Shown here: in pieces, positions 1-6,031 of the stretch
How positions within the stretch are numbered: position 1 is the first letter of the stretch
How the letters are laid out: each line of letters opens with the position of its first letter
Source of the DNA: Marinobacter sp.
Lineage (GTDB): Bacteria > Pseudomonadota > Gammaproteobacteria > Pseudomonadales > Oleiphilaceae
Assembly (NCBI GenBank): GCA_017643965.1
Contig: JAEPMM010000017.1
Coordinates: 1-18,415 of the forward strand
Reading direction: 5' to 3'
DNA: 18,415 bases
The notes under the pieces: generated by a model
What the model saw: the letters and a program-made list of their open reading frames with translations, nothing else
What the model was told of the DNA's origin: nothing
The model's database searches: none
Made by a program: the position numbers and the translations under genes

Positions 1-1506
1 AAAATAGTTCTGGATCGCGGACACCGGCCGCACGGCTTCTTCCTGCACACGCAGGCCGAGGGTGCCCACAGGCTCGGTCACCGGAAGATTGTTGTATCCG
101 AAAATACGCCCGACCTCCTCGATGAGATCTTCCTCGATGGAGAGGTCCGGACGGAACGACGGCACACTGACGCGCCAGCCGTCTTTCAGCAGTTTGTCGA
201 TGTGCAGACCGAGCCGGGTGAGGATCTCTTCAACGGTGGTGCGGTCGATGGCGAGACCCAGAACGTCCGCCAGACGCCCTTCCCGCAGATCGATCACTCG
301 CGCATCCGGCAGGTGCGCGTCACTGACCACTTCCACCACGTCACCCGGCTCACCACCGACGATGCTCATCAACAGCGACGTGCAGCGCTCCATGGCGTCT
401 CGCGCCAGCTGGTAGTCAACACCCCGCTCGAAGCGGTGGGAGGCATCGGTGTGCAAGCCGTAGTGACGGGCTTTGCCGGCAAGGGTAATCGGGTCAAAGT
501 AGGCGGATTCGAGAACCAGATCCCTGGTGCCGGCGTTTACACCGGAGTACTCGCCCCCCATCACACCCGCGATGGCCACAGGTTTTTCGTGGTCGGCAAT
601 CACCAGTGTGTCTGTTGTCAGTTCCACTTCCTGACCGTCGAGCAGAACCAGCTTCTCGCCCTGCTCCGCCATCCGGACCACGATGCCGCCGCTGATGCGC
701 TCACGATCGAACGCATGCATGGGCTGGCCCAGCTCGAGCATAACGTAGTTGGTTACGTCCACCGCCGCGTCAATGGAGCGGATACCGGAACGACGCAGCT
801 TCTCCCGCATCCACAGCGGCGACTCCGCCTCAAGATTCACATTGCGCAGAACTCGGCCAAGGTAGCGGGGGCAGCCCTCCGGCGCTTTGACAGTGATGCT
901 AGGCACTTCCGAGTGCACCGTCTCAACCGGCGCAATCCCGGGCTTATCCACAACCAGGCTGTTCAGCACCCCCACTTCCCGGGCAATACCCCGGATGGAC
1001 AGGCAATCAGCCCGGTTCGGGGTGAGATCCACGTCAATGGTGACGTCATCAAGTTTCAGATACTCACTCAGCGACTTGCCCACCGGCGCATCCGCCGGCA
1101 ACTCCATCAGTCCCTCATGGTCCTCGGACAGCTGCAGTTCCGAGGCTGAACACAGCATGCCCTCGGACGGCTGGCCACGGAGCTTCGCTTTCTTGATTCT
1201 GAAGTCGCCCGGCAGTGTCGCGCCGACTTCGGCAAACGGCACCTTGAGCCCGGCTCTCACGTTCGGCGCACCACAGACCACCTGCACGGTGTTGGTGCCG
1301 TTGCTCACCTGGCATACACGGAGCTTGTCAGCGTCCGGGTGAGGCTCTACCCCGACAACTTCACCGACCACCACGCCCTGGAACTGGCCTGCCACCGGCT
1401 CGAAACCGTCCACTTCCAGACCTGCCATCGTGATCTGGTCCATCAATGCCTGGGTATTGAGATTCGGATTTACCCACTCGCGCAGCCACTGCTCACTGAA
1501 TTTCAT
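1..1506 (-). CDS. pheT: Phenylalanine--tRNA ligase beta subunit (partial, C-terminus outside window)
   Basis: This is the beta chain of the cytoplasmic alpha2beta2 PheRS, which charges tRNA-Phe; the beta chain carries tRNA-binding and editing functions. The frame is open from the ATG at 1506 to the left edge. That gives 502 codons of the roughly 790-800 usual for the family, so the end of the protein lies outside the window. The N-terminus reads MKFSEQWLREWVNPNLNT. It is followed by an EMAP/OB-type tRNA-binding domain at about residues 40-150 (HPDADKLRVCQV; VVCGAPNVRAG) and the B3/B4 editing region (RSIDAAVDVTNYVMLELGQP; HAFD). A Shine-Dalgarno AGGACAAGG precedes the start. It follows pheS after 60 bases in the same operon. 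I see no frameshift. Identification is very secure. Confidence 0.97.
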   Translation of the reverse strand, partial: MKFSEQWLREWVNPNLNTQALMDQITMAGLEVDGFEPVAGQFQGVVVGEVVGVEPHPDADKLRVCQVSNGTNTVQVVCGAPNVRAGLKVPFAEVGATLPGDFRIKKAKLRGQPSEGMLCSASELQLSEDHEGLMELPADAPVGKSLSEYLKLDDVTIDVDLTPNRADCLSIRGIAREVGVLNSLVVDKPGIAPVETVHSEVPSITVKAPEGCPRYLGRVLRNVNLEAESPLWMREKLRRSGIRSIDAAVDVTNYVMLELGQPMHAFDRERISGGIVVRMAEQGEKLVLLDGQEVELTTDTLVIADHEKPVAIAGVMGGEYSGVNAGTRDLVLESAYFDPITLAGKARHYGLHTDASHRFERGVDYQLARDAMERCTSLLMSIVGGEPGDVVEVVSDAHLPDARVIDLREGRLADVLGLAIDRTTVEEILTRLGLHIDKLLKDGWRVSVPSFRPDLSIEEDLIEEVGRIFGYNNLPVTEPVGTLGLRVQEEAVRPVSAIQNYF

Positions 1507-1566
1507 GGTATTTGCCTTGTCCTGATGCGGTTTTGCCGGATAGTTCGATTGCCGTGAAAGGCGGGT

Positions 1567-2565
1567 TTAACGGAACTGGCGCAAAAAGCGCAGGTCGTTC
1601 TCGAAAAACATGCGCAAATCGTTAACGCCGTAGCGCAGCATGGCCAGGCGCTCCACGCCCAGACCAAAGGCAAAGCCACGGTATTCCTCGGCATCTATTC
1701 CGCAATGTTCGAATACTTTCGGGTGCACCATGCCGCAGCCCATCACTTCCAGCCACTTGATGCTGCCGTCAGCCTCTCGCCCCCACTCGATATCCACTTC
1801 GGCGGACGGTTCGGTAAACGGAAAATACGAGGGACGGAAACGGACTTTCAGGTCGCGCTCGAAAAACACCCGCAAAAACTCTTCCACAGTGCTTTTCAGG
1901 TCGGCAAAACTGACATCCCGCTCAACCAGCAGACCTTCCACCTGGTGGAACATGGGGGTATGGGTCATATCCGAGTCACACCTATACACCCGCCCCGGGC
2001 AGATCATGCGGAACGGGGGCTTGCCCGCTTCCATGGTGCGGATCTGTACCGGTGAGGTATGGGTGCGAAGCAGGGTGCCGGGATTGAAATAGAAAGTGTC
2101 ATGCATGGCACGGGCCGGGTGGTGGCCGGGAATGTTGAGGGCTTCGAAGTTGTGGTAATCGTCTTCGATCTCCGGGCCCTGCTCCACGGTATAGCCCGCG
2201 CGGGAAAAGAACTGTTCAATACGCTGCAGGGTGCGGGTGACGGGGTGCAAACCGCCCAGGTCCTGACCGCGGCCCGGCAACGTCACATCAATGGATTCAC
2301 CGGCCAGCTTCTGCTCGATCGCAACGCGCTCCAGATCGGAACGGCGGGCATTGATGGCCTGCTCCACCTGGCCCTTGGCCTCGTTGATTTTCTGGCCGGC
2401 AGCGGGGCGTTCTTCCGCAGAGAGCTTGCCCAGGGTTTTCGCCTGCTGGGTAATGACACCCTTCTTGCCAAGGTATTCAACACGAATGTGATCAAGTGCC
2501 TGCAAGCTGTCGGCGCCTTCTACCGCAGCCAACCCGTCCTGAACCAGTTGCTCCAGGTTTTCCAT
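1567..2565 (-). CDS. pheS: Phenylalanine--tRNA ligase alpha subunit
   Basis: This is the catalytic chain of PheRS. It activates Phe with ATP and transfers it to tRNA-Phe as a partner of PheT. The start at 2565 (MENLEQLVQDG) gives 332 residues, close to the E. coli length of 327, and has GGAG/AGGG just upstream. The N-terminal part (about 1-90) is the helical tRNA-binding coiled-coil arm. The class II core follows, with motif 2 around RMICPGRVYRCDSD (187-199), THTPMFHQVEGL (201-212), and motif 3 at GFAFGLGVERLAMLRYG (297-313). The same frame is open upstream to a GTG at 2670 (35 more codons). That extension runs through the terminator hairpin and has no ribosome binding site, so it is not used as the start. 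Translation is probably coupled to pheT. Expression may be set by the upstream terminator/attenuator. Confidence 0.97.
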   Translation of the reverse strand: MENLEQLVQDGLAAVEGADSLQALDHIRVEYLGKKGVITQQAKTLGKLSAEERPAAGQKINEAKGQVEQAINARRSDLERVAIEQKLAGESIDVTLPGRGQDLGGLHPVTRTLQRIEQFFSRAGYTVEQGPEIEDDYHNFEALNIPGHHPARAMHDTFYFNPGTLLRTHTSPVQIRTMEAGKPPFRMICPGRVYRCDSDMTHTPMFHQVEGLLVERDVSFADLKSTVEEFLRVFFERDLKVRFRPSYFPFTEPSAEVDIEWGREADGSIKWLEVMGCGMVHPKVFEHCGIDAEEYRGFAFGLGVERLAMLRYGVNDLRMFFENDLRFLRQFR

Positions 2566-2611
2566 TGACCCTGCTCCAAACCAGAAATGGGAGTACGAAA
2601 ACAAATCTCTG

Positions 2612-2649
2612 TAAACAAAAATAGGGGAAGAGCGCGCCCTTCCCCTATT
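2612..2649 (-). terminator. Intrinsic terminator or pheST attenuator between rplT and pheS
   Basis: On the minus strand there is a perfect 11-bp stem, AATAGGGGAAG with CTTCCCCTATT. It has an 8-base loop (2631-2638) and runs into TTTTTGTTT, the classic layout of a Rho-independent terminator. It lies about 70 bases after the rplT stop and about 50 bases before the pheS start. In E. coli the same position holds the pheM leader peptide and the pheST attenuator. Here I found no short Phe-rich reading frame with a ribosome binding site ahead of the hairpin. Several weak upstream palindromes (for example CCATG/CATGG at 2662-2675) could form alternative folds. The terminator shape is clear; a regulated attenuation role is inferred from position. 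Confidence 0.85.
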
Positions 2650-2717
2650 AGAGAACGTCTCCATGACCACATGGGGACGCCCGGATCGATCAATAATCGA
2701 TGAAAGAGCTTAAGCGA

Positions 2718-3071
2718 TCACAGGGACGCTTTGGCCTTCTCAACTACGGCAGCAAATGTCTGCTGCTCGTTCATGGCCAGATCGGCCAGAACCTTACGAT
2801 CGATCTCAACGTTAGCCTTCTTCAGACCAGCGATCAGACGGCTGTATGACAGGCCGTTGGCGCGGGCACCCGCGTTGATACGGGCAATCCACAGGGCGCG
2901 GAATGCGCGCTTACGGTTACGACGGTCACGGTATGCGTACTGACCGGCTTTGATAACCGCCTGCTTGGCTACACGATAGACGCGGCTACGCGCTCCGTAA
3001 TAACCCTTGGCCTGATTGAGAATCTTCTTGTGACGACGACGTGCTACCACGCCACGTTTTACACGAGCCAT
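2718..3071 (-). CDS. rplT: 50S ribosomal protein L20
   Basis: L20 is a primary 23S rRNA-binding protein needed early in 50S assembly; in E. coli it also represses translation of rpmI-rplT. The product is 117 residues (E. coli 118). It begins MARVKRGVVARRRHKKILNQ, with the very basic extended N-terminal arm, followed by the globular RNA-binding half (YRDRRNRKRAFRALWIARIN; GLSYSRLIAGL). The ATG at 3071 has AAGGA at suitable spacing. It lies 50 bases after rpmI in the usual rpmI-rplT pair. Full-length and conventional. Confidence 0.98.
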   Translation of the reverse strand: MARVKRGVVARRRHKKILNQAKGYYGARSRVYRVAKQAVIKAGQYAYRDRRNRKRAFRALWIARINAGARANGLSYSRLIAGLKKANVEIDRKVLADLAMNEQQTFAAVVEKAKASL

Positions 3072-3121
3072 ACTTTAATCCTTCTACCTTTAAACCTTTG
3101 CAGGAATGGTTAGCGGCTGAA

Positions 3122-3313
3122 TCAGCACGCCGTCATACGCTTGATGGAAGCCACGTCAGACTTGGCAATCAGCTTGGTACCGCGGAGCTGACGCTTACGC
3201 TTGGGGCTCTTCTTGGTCAAGATATGACTGGTGAAGGACTGCTTGTGCTTGAAGCCGGTGGCGGTTTTCTTGAACCGCTTGGTGGCTCCGCTTTTGGTTT
3301 TCATCTTAGGCAT
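3122..3313 (-). CDS. rpmI: 50S ribosomal protein L35
   Basis: L35 is a small, lysine/arginine-rich protein of the large ribosomal subunit. The 63-residue product starts MPKMKTKSGATKRFKKTATG and contains the conserved HILTKKSPKRKRQLRG core. It is slightly shorter than E. coli L35 (65) and ends KRMTAC rather than in the common PYA/PYV-type tail. Since the rest is intact, I take this as lineage variation rather than a frameshift. A GGAG ribosome binding site lies about 9 bases before the ATG, in an AT-rich leader. It is preceded by infC (95-base gap with a GC hairpin) and followed by rplT. The rpmI-rplT pair is normally under L20 control. Confidence 0.96.
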   Translation of the reverse strand: MPKMKTKSGATKRFKKTATGFKHKQSFTSHILTKKSPKRKRQLRGTKLIAKSDVASIKRMTAC

Positions 3314-3370
3314 TTTTTAAAACTCCGCATTCTATTTTTAAATAAAACAAAATGTGCCCCTGAACGACAA

Positions 3371-3392
3371 ATCCCCCGCGGTCGCGGGGGAT
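3371..3392 (-). promoter_or_regulatory. GC-rich hairpin in the infC-rpmI leader
   Basis: The arms ATCCCCCGC and GCGGGGGAT form a perfect 9-bp stem with a 4-base loop (10 bp if the loop closes to two bases). It lies between the infC stop at 3409 and the rpmI start at 3313. On the minus strand it is followed only by TTTGTCG, too poor a T-run for a convincing terminator. The bases up to rpmI are very AT-rich and include TAGAAT, which resembles a -10 box, but no good -35 sits at the right distance. In E. coli the rpmI leader holds the L20 translational operator, so a structural role here is plausible. The sequence alone does not show an L20 site. Confidence 0.5.
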
Positions 3393-3408
3393 CATCACCC
3401 GATCAGGT

Positions 3409-3945
3409 TCACTTCTTTTTGCGGGGAGCCACAATCATGGTCATCTGCCGGCCTTCCATTTTCGGCCGCATCTCAACCGTTGCAATCTCTTCGATGTCCG
3501 TTTCAATCCGACCCATGATCTTCATACCGATTTCTTGGTGTGCCATCTCACGGCCACGGAAACGAATCGTAATCTTGCCGCGGTCCCCGTTTTCAAGGAA
3601 ACGTACCAGGTTGCGTAGTTTGACCTGATAATCCCCTTCTTCAGTTCCTGGACGGAACTTAAGCTCTTTGACCTGCGTCTGCTTCTGCTTTTTCTTGGCA
3701 GCCGCTTTGGCCTTCTTGTCTTCGAAGACCTTCTTGCCGTAGTCCATTATCTTACAGACGATCGGATCGGAATCCGTAACCTGCACCAAATCTAGAGTGG
3801 CTTCTTCAGCCAGCCTTATCGCCTCTTCGATCGAAACAACCCCGACCTGATTGCCTTCGGCATCGATCAGACGGACTTCAGTTGCATCGATATTCTCATT
3901 GATTGGTGCCTTTGGTGTACGACCCCGATTCGCTCGCTGTTTAAT
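3409..3945 (-). CDS. infC: Translation initiation factor IF-3, AUU start
   Basis: IF-3 binds the 30S subunit, prevents premature 50S joining and proofreads the start codon. The product is 178 residues (E. coli 180). The N-terminal domain (RANRGRTPKAPINENI, then EVRLIDAEGNQVGVVSIEEA) lies upstream of the first in-frame ATG/GTG codons. The only sensible start is therefore one of two consecutive ATT codons (3948-3946 or 3945-3943). I chose the second because it is followed by AAA, as in E. coli infC (AUU AAA), and lies 8 bases after GGAG; the first would add one residue. The linker is KKVFEDKKAKAAAKKKQKQ. The C-terminal domain includes KFRPGTEEGDYQVKLRNL and RFRGREMAHQEIG, and the protein ends APRKKK. 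The start abuts the thrS stop, implying translational coupling. The AUU start suggests classic IF-3 autorepression. Confidence 0.95.
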   Translation of the reverse strand: MKQRANRGRTPKAPINENIDATEVRLIDAEGNQVGVVSIEEAIRLAEEATLDLVQVTDSDPIVCKIMDYGKKVFEDKKAKAAAKKKQKQTQVKELKFRPGTEEGDYQVKLRNLVRFLENGDRGKITIRFRGREMAHQEIGMKIMGRIETDIEEIATVEMRPKMEGRQMTMIVAPRKKK

Positions 3946-3957
3946 AATTAACTCTCC
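3943..3957 (-). promoter_or_regulatory. infC ribosome binding site and AUU start inside the thrS 3' end
   Basis: The Shine-Dalgarno GGAG (3957-3954) lies in the last sense codons of thrS. The thrS TAA stop (3950-3948) is followed at once by ATT ATT AAA. The first ATT shares its A with the stop codon. No ATG, GTG or TTG can give a full-length IF-3, so this site sets the start. AUU starts are discriminated against by IF-3 itself, which in E. coli is the basis of infC autoregulation. Confidence 0.88.
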
Positions 3958-5873
3958 GTTTTGGTTCTGCCCTTGCGTTGAATGTCATCAGCCAGCAGCT
4001 GTTCGAACGCTTCAAGCGACATAGTTCCCAGATCTTCACCTTTGCGGGTTCTCACCGCAACGGCGTTGTTCTCGATTTCCTTGTCTCCGACAACAATCAA
4101 AAAGGGAACTTTATTAATAGTGTGCTCGCGGATTTTAAAGCCGATCTTCTCGTTTCTCAAGTCAGCATTAACCCTATAGCCCAAAGAATCCCACTTTTTC
4201 GCCAGATTCTGACAATAATCACGCTGATTATCGGTGATATTGAGGACTGCAACCTGGGTTGGTGCCAGCCAGGTGGGGAATGCGCCTTCGTATTCCTCAA
4301 TCAGAATACCGATGAAACGCTCGAACGACCCGAGTACCGCGCGGTGCAGCATGACCGGCGTCTTGCGCTCGGAATTGTCTGCCACATACTGGGCGCCAAG
4401 GCGGCCAGGCATTGAAAAGTCGACCTGAATGGTACCGCATTGCCATACCCGGCCGATACAGTCTTTCAGGGAGAATTCGATTTTCGGACCATAGAATGCG
4501 CCTTCACCCGGCAACAATTCCCAGTCTACCCCCTCGCGATTGAGCGCTTCTTCCAGTGCCGCTTCGGATTTGTCCCAGACTTCATCGGACCCGACCCGCT
4601 TTTCCGGGCGAGTGGACAGCTTGTAGAGAATCTGCTGGAACCCGAAATCCTTGTAGACCTCGTGAAGCAGATCAATAAAGCGCGACACCTCGGCCTGGAT
4701 CGCGTCCTCTTCACAGAAAATGTGGGCGTCGTCCTGGGTAAAGCCACGAACCCGCATCAGCCCGTGCAAAGCGCCAGACGCCTCATTGCGGTGACAGGAG
4801 CCGAATTCCGCCAGACGCAGCGGCAGATCCTTGTAACTTTTCAGACCCTGATTGAACACCTGGATGTGACACGGGCAGTTCATCGGCTTGATGGCGTAGT
4901 CGTGCTTCTCGGACTCGGTGGTGAACATGTCATCATGGAACTTGTCCCAGTGACCGGACTTCTCCCACAAGGCACGGGATACCACCTGCGGCGTCTTGAT
5001 TTCCTTATAGCCATGCCGGTGCAGGATATCGCGCATGTATTGCTCAATTTCCTGGTACAGCGACCAGCCGTCCGGATGCCAGAACACCATACCGGGCGCT
5101 TCTTCCTGCATGTGGAACAGATTGAGTTTCTTGCCGATCTTGCGGTGGTCCCGCTTCTCCGCTTCTTCCAGGCGATGCAGGTAAGCCTTGAGGTCTTTCT
5201 TGTTGCCCCAGGCGGTGCCATACACCCGCTGAAGCTGCTCGTTACCGGTGTCGCCCCGCCAGTAGGCGCCGGCTACCTTTGTCAGCTTGAAGGCTTTCAG
5301 CTTACCGGTGCTGGGCACGTGCGGGCCGCGGCACAAATCAATGAAATCACCCTGACGGTAAAACGACAGGTCCTCATCACCGGGGATGTCCTCGATGATG
5401 CGTACCTTGTATTCCTCACCCATGCCATCGAACAGCTTCACCGCCTCGTCCCGGGACATGACCGAACGGGAAACCGGGATATCCTGCTTTGCCAGTTCTT
5501 CCATGCGCTTTTCGATACGCTGGAGGTCTTCATTGGTAAACGGGCGGTCAAACTTGAAGTCGTAATAGAAGCCGTTATCGATCACCGGGCCGATGGTAAC
5601 CTGGGCCGCCGGAAACAGTTCTTTCACCGCCATGGCCAGCAGGTGTGCGGTAGAGTGACGGACAATGTCCACGCCCTCTTCATCACGCTCGGTGATGATG
5701 GCCAGTTCAACGTCGTCCTCAATCGGGTAGCTGGTATCAACGAGCTTGCCGTTGACCCTGCCAGCCAGGGCCGCCTTGGCCAGGCCAGCACCAATATCGG
5801 CAGCGACATCGTGAACAGTAACGGATTCGGCAAAACTGCGGTGACTGCCGTCCGGCAGGGTAATAACAGGCAT
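3948..5873 (-). CDS. thrS: Threonine--tRNA ligase
   Basis: This is cytoplasmic ThrRS, a class II homodimer that charges tRNA-Thr and edits Ser-tRNA-Thr. The product is 641 residues (E. coli 642). The order is: TGS domain (about 1-62); editing domain with the HSTAH motif (73-77) and CRGPH (181-185); catalytic core with zinc ligands C333 (in MNCPCH), H384 (QDDAHIF) and H510 (MLHRAV); motif 2 around RNEASGALHGLMRVRGFTQD; motif 3 at HRAVLGSFERF; and the C-terminal anticodon-binding domain from about 535. The ATG at 5873 has AGGAG seven bases upstream. It is the first gene of the translation operon, after the TRAP terminator. An upstream hairpin resembling the tRNA-Thr anticodon arm suggests autogenous translational repression. 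Its 3' end carries the infC ribosome binding site. Confidence 0.98.
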   Translation of the reverse strand: MPVITLPDGSHRSFAESVTVHDVAADIGAGLAKAALAGRVNGKLVDTSYPIEDDVELAIITERDEEGVDIVRHSTAHLLAMAVKELFPAAQVTIGPVIDNGFYYDFKFDRPFTNEDLQRIEKRMEELAKQDIPVSRSVMSRDEAVKLFDGMGEEYKVRIIEDIPGDEDLSFYRQGDFIDLCRGPHVPSTGKLKAFKLTKVAGAYWRGDTGNEQLQRVYGTAWGNKKDLKAYLHRLEEAEKRDHRKIGKKLNLFHMQEEAPGMVFWHPDGWSLYQEIEQYMRDILHRHGYKEIKTPQVVSRALWEKSGHWDKFHDDMFTTESEKHDYAIKPMNCPCHIQVFNQGLKSYKDLPLRLAEFGSCHRNEASGALHGLMRVRGFTQDDAHIFCEEDAIQAEVSRFIDLLHEVYKDFGFQQILYKLSTRPEKRVGSDEVWDKSEAALEEALNREGVDWELLPGEGAFYGPKIEFSLKDCIGRVWQCGTIQVDFSMPGRLGAQYVADNSERKTPVMLHRAVLGSFERFIGILIEEYEGAFPTWLAPTQVAVLNITDNQRDYCQNLAKKWDSLGYRVNADLRNEKIGFKIREHTINKVPFLIVVGDKEIENNAVAVRTRKGEDLGTMSLEAFEQLLADDIQRKGRTKTES

Positions 5874-5904
5874 GATGTGCTCCTAACGCGCAAAGGTCTC
5901 AGCG

Positions 5905-5925
5905 GTGATCCGTACCAAAGATCAC
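5905..5925 (-). promoter_or_regulatory. Candidate ThrRS translational operator (tRNA-Thr anticodon-arm mimic)
   Basis: In the thrS mRNA leader, GTGATC and GATCAC form a perfect 6-bp stem around the loop UUUGGUACG. If the first U pairs with the last G of the loop, this becomes a 7-bp stem with a 7-base loop, UUGGUAC. That loop has U33, anticodon GGU and A37 in the exact tRNA register. GGU is the tRNA-Thr anticodon reading ACC/ACU. The hairpin ends 20 bases before the thrS AGGAG. E. coli thrS is repressed by ThrRS binding a leader hairpin that imitates an anticodon arm. The structure is visible; its function is inferred by analogy. Confidence 0.7.
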
Positions 5926-5933
5926 ATGGTGGC

Positions 5934-5956
5934 GACACAACGTGACACAAACCACG
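5934..5956 (-). repeat. TTGTGTC direct repeat with a weak second hairpin upstream of thrS
   Basis: Two copies of TTGTGTC (minus strand, 5950-5944 and 5940-5934) lie exactly 10 bases apart. The first overlaps a small hairpin, CGTG/CACG (5953-5956 with 5941-5944), whose loop contains UGU, another Thr anticodon. It could be a degenerate second ThrRS-binding arm, like domain 4 of the E. coli operator, or part of a promoter or operator. The stem is only 4-5 bp, so the support is weak. No convincing -35/-10 pair for thrS was found in this gap. Confidence 0.3.
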
Positions 5957-5983
5957 GGTCGCTTTCGCTGCGGAGTTTACCAG

Positions 5984-6014
5984 AAAAAAACCCGGCGGGT
6001 TAACGCCGGGTTTT
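5984..6014 (-). terminator. Intrinsic terminator of the TAXI-TRAP operon
   Basis: On the minus strand AAAACCCGGCG pairs with CGCCGGGTTTT (7 GC-rich pairs plus 4 A-T pairs) around a 6-base loop, and the transcript continues into a run of seven T. It begins about 18 bases after the TRAP permease stop at 6032. It separates that operon from the thrS transcript. Confidence 0.92.
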
Positions 6015-6031
6015 CCGAGATAGCCGACTGA

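Noticed and set aside
2566..2670. N-terminal extension of PheS from a GTG at 2670
   Set aside because: It reads through the terminator stem, has no ribosome binding site and is absent from the PheS family; the ATG at 2565 with GGAG fits the family start.
3122..3140. Unusual L35 C-terminus (ends in Thr-Ala-Cys) suggesting a frameshift
   Set aside because: All conserved core residues are intact and the length is near normal. The other frame does not restore the usual Pro-Tyr-Ala tail.
4868..4885. MNCPCH instead of MNCPGH at the ThrRS zinc site
   Set aside because: The metal-binding Cys is kept, and as far as I recall a second Cys here is common in ThrRS of related gammaproteobacteria, so it is not a defect.
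4440..5945. Long plus-strand open frame of about 500 codons opposite thrS
   Set aside because: It lies antisense to an unmistakable ThrRS gene and its translation resembles no family I know. Similar long antisense frames opposite the TRAP, RND, DUF1329 and pepN genes are also side effects of codon use.
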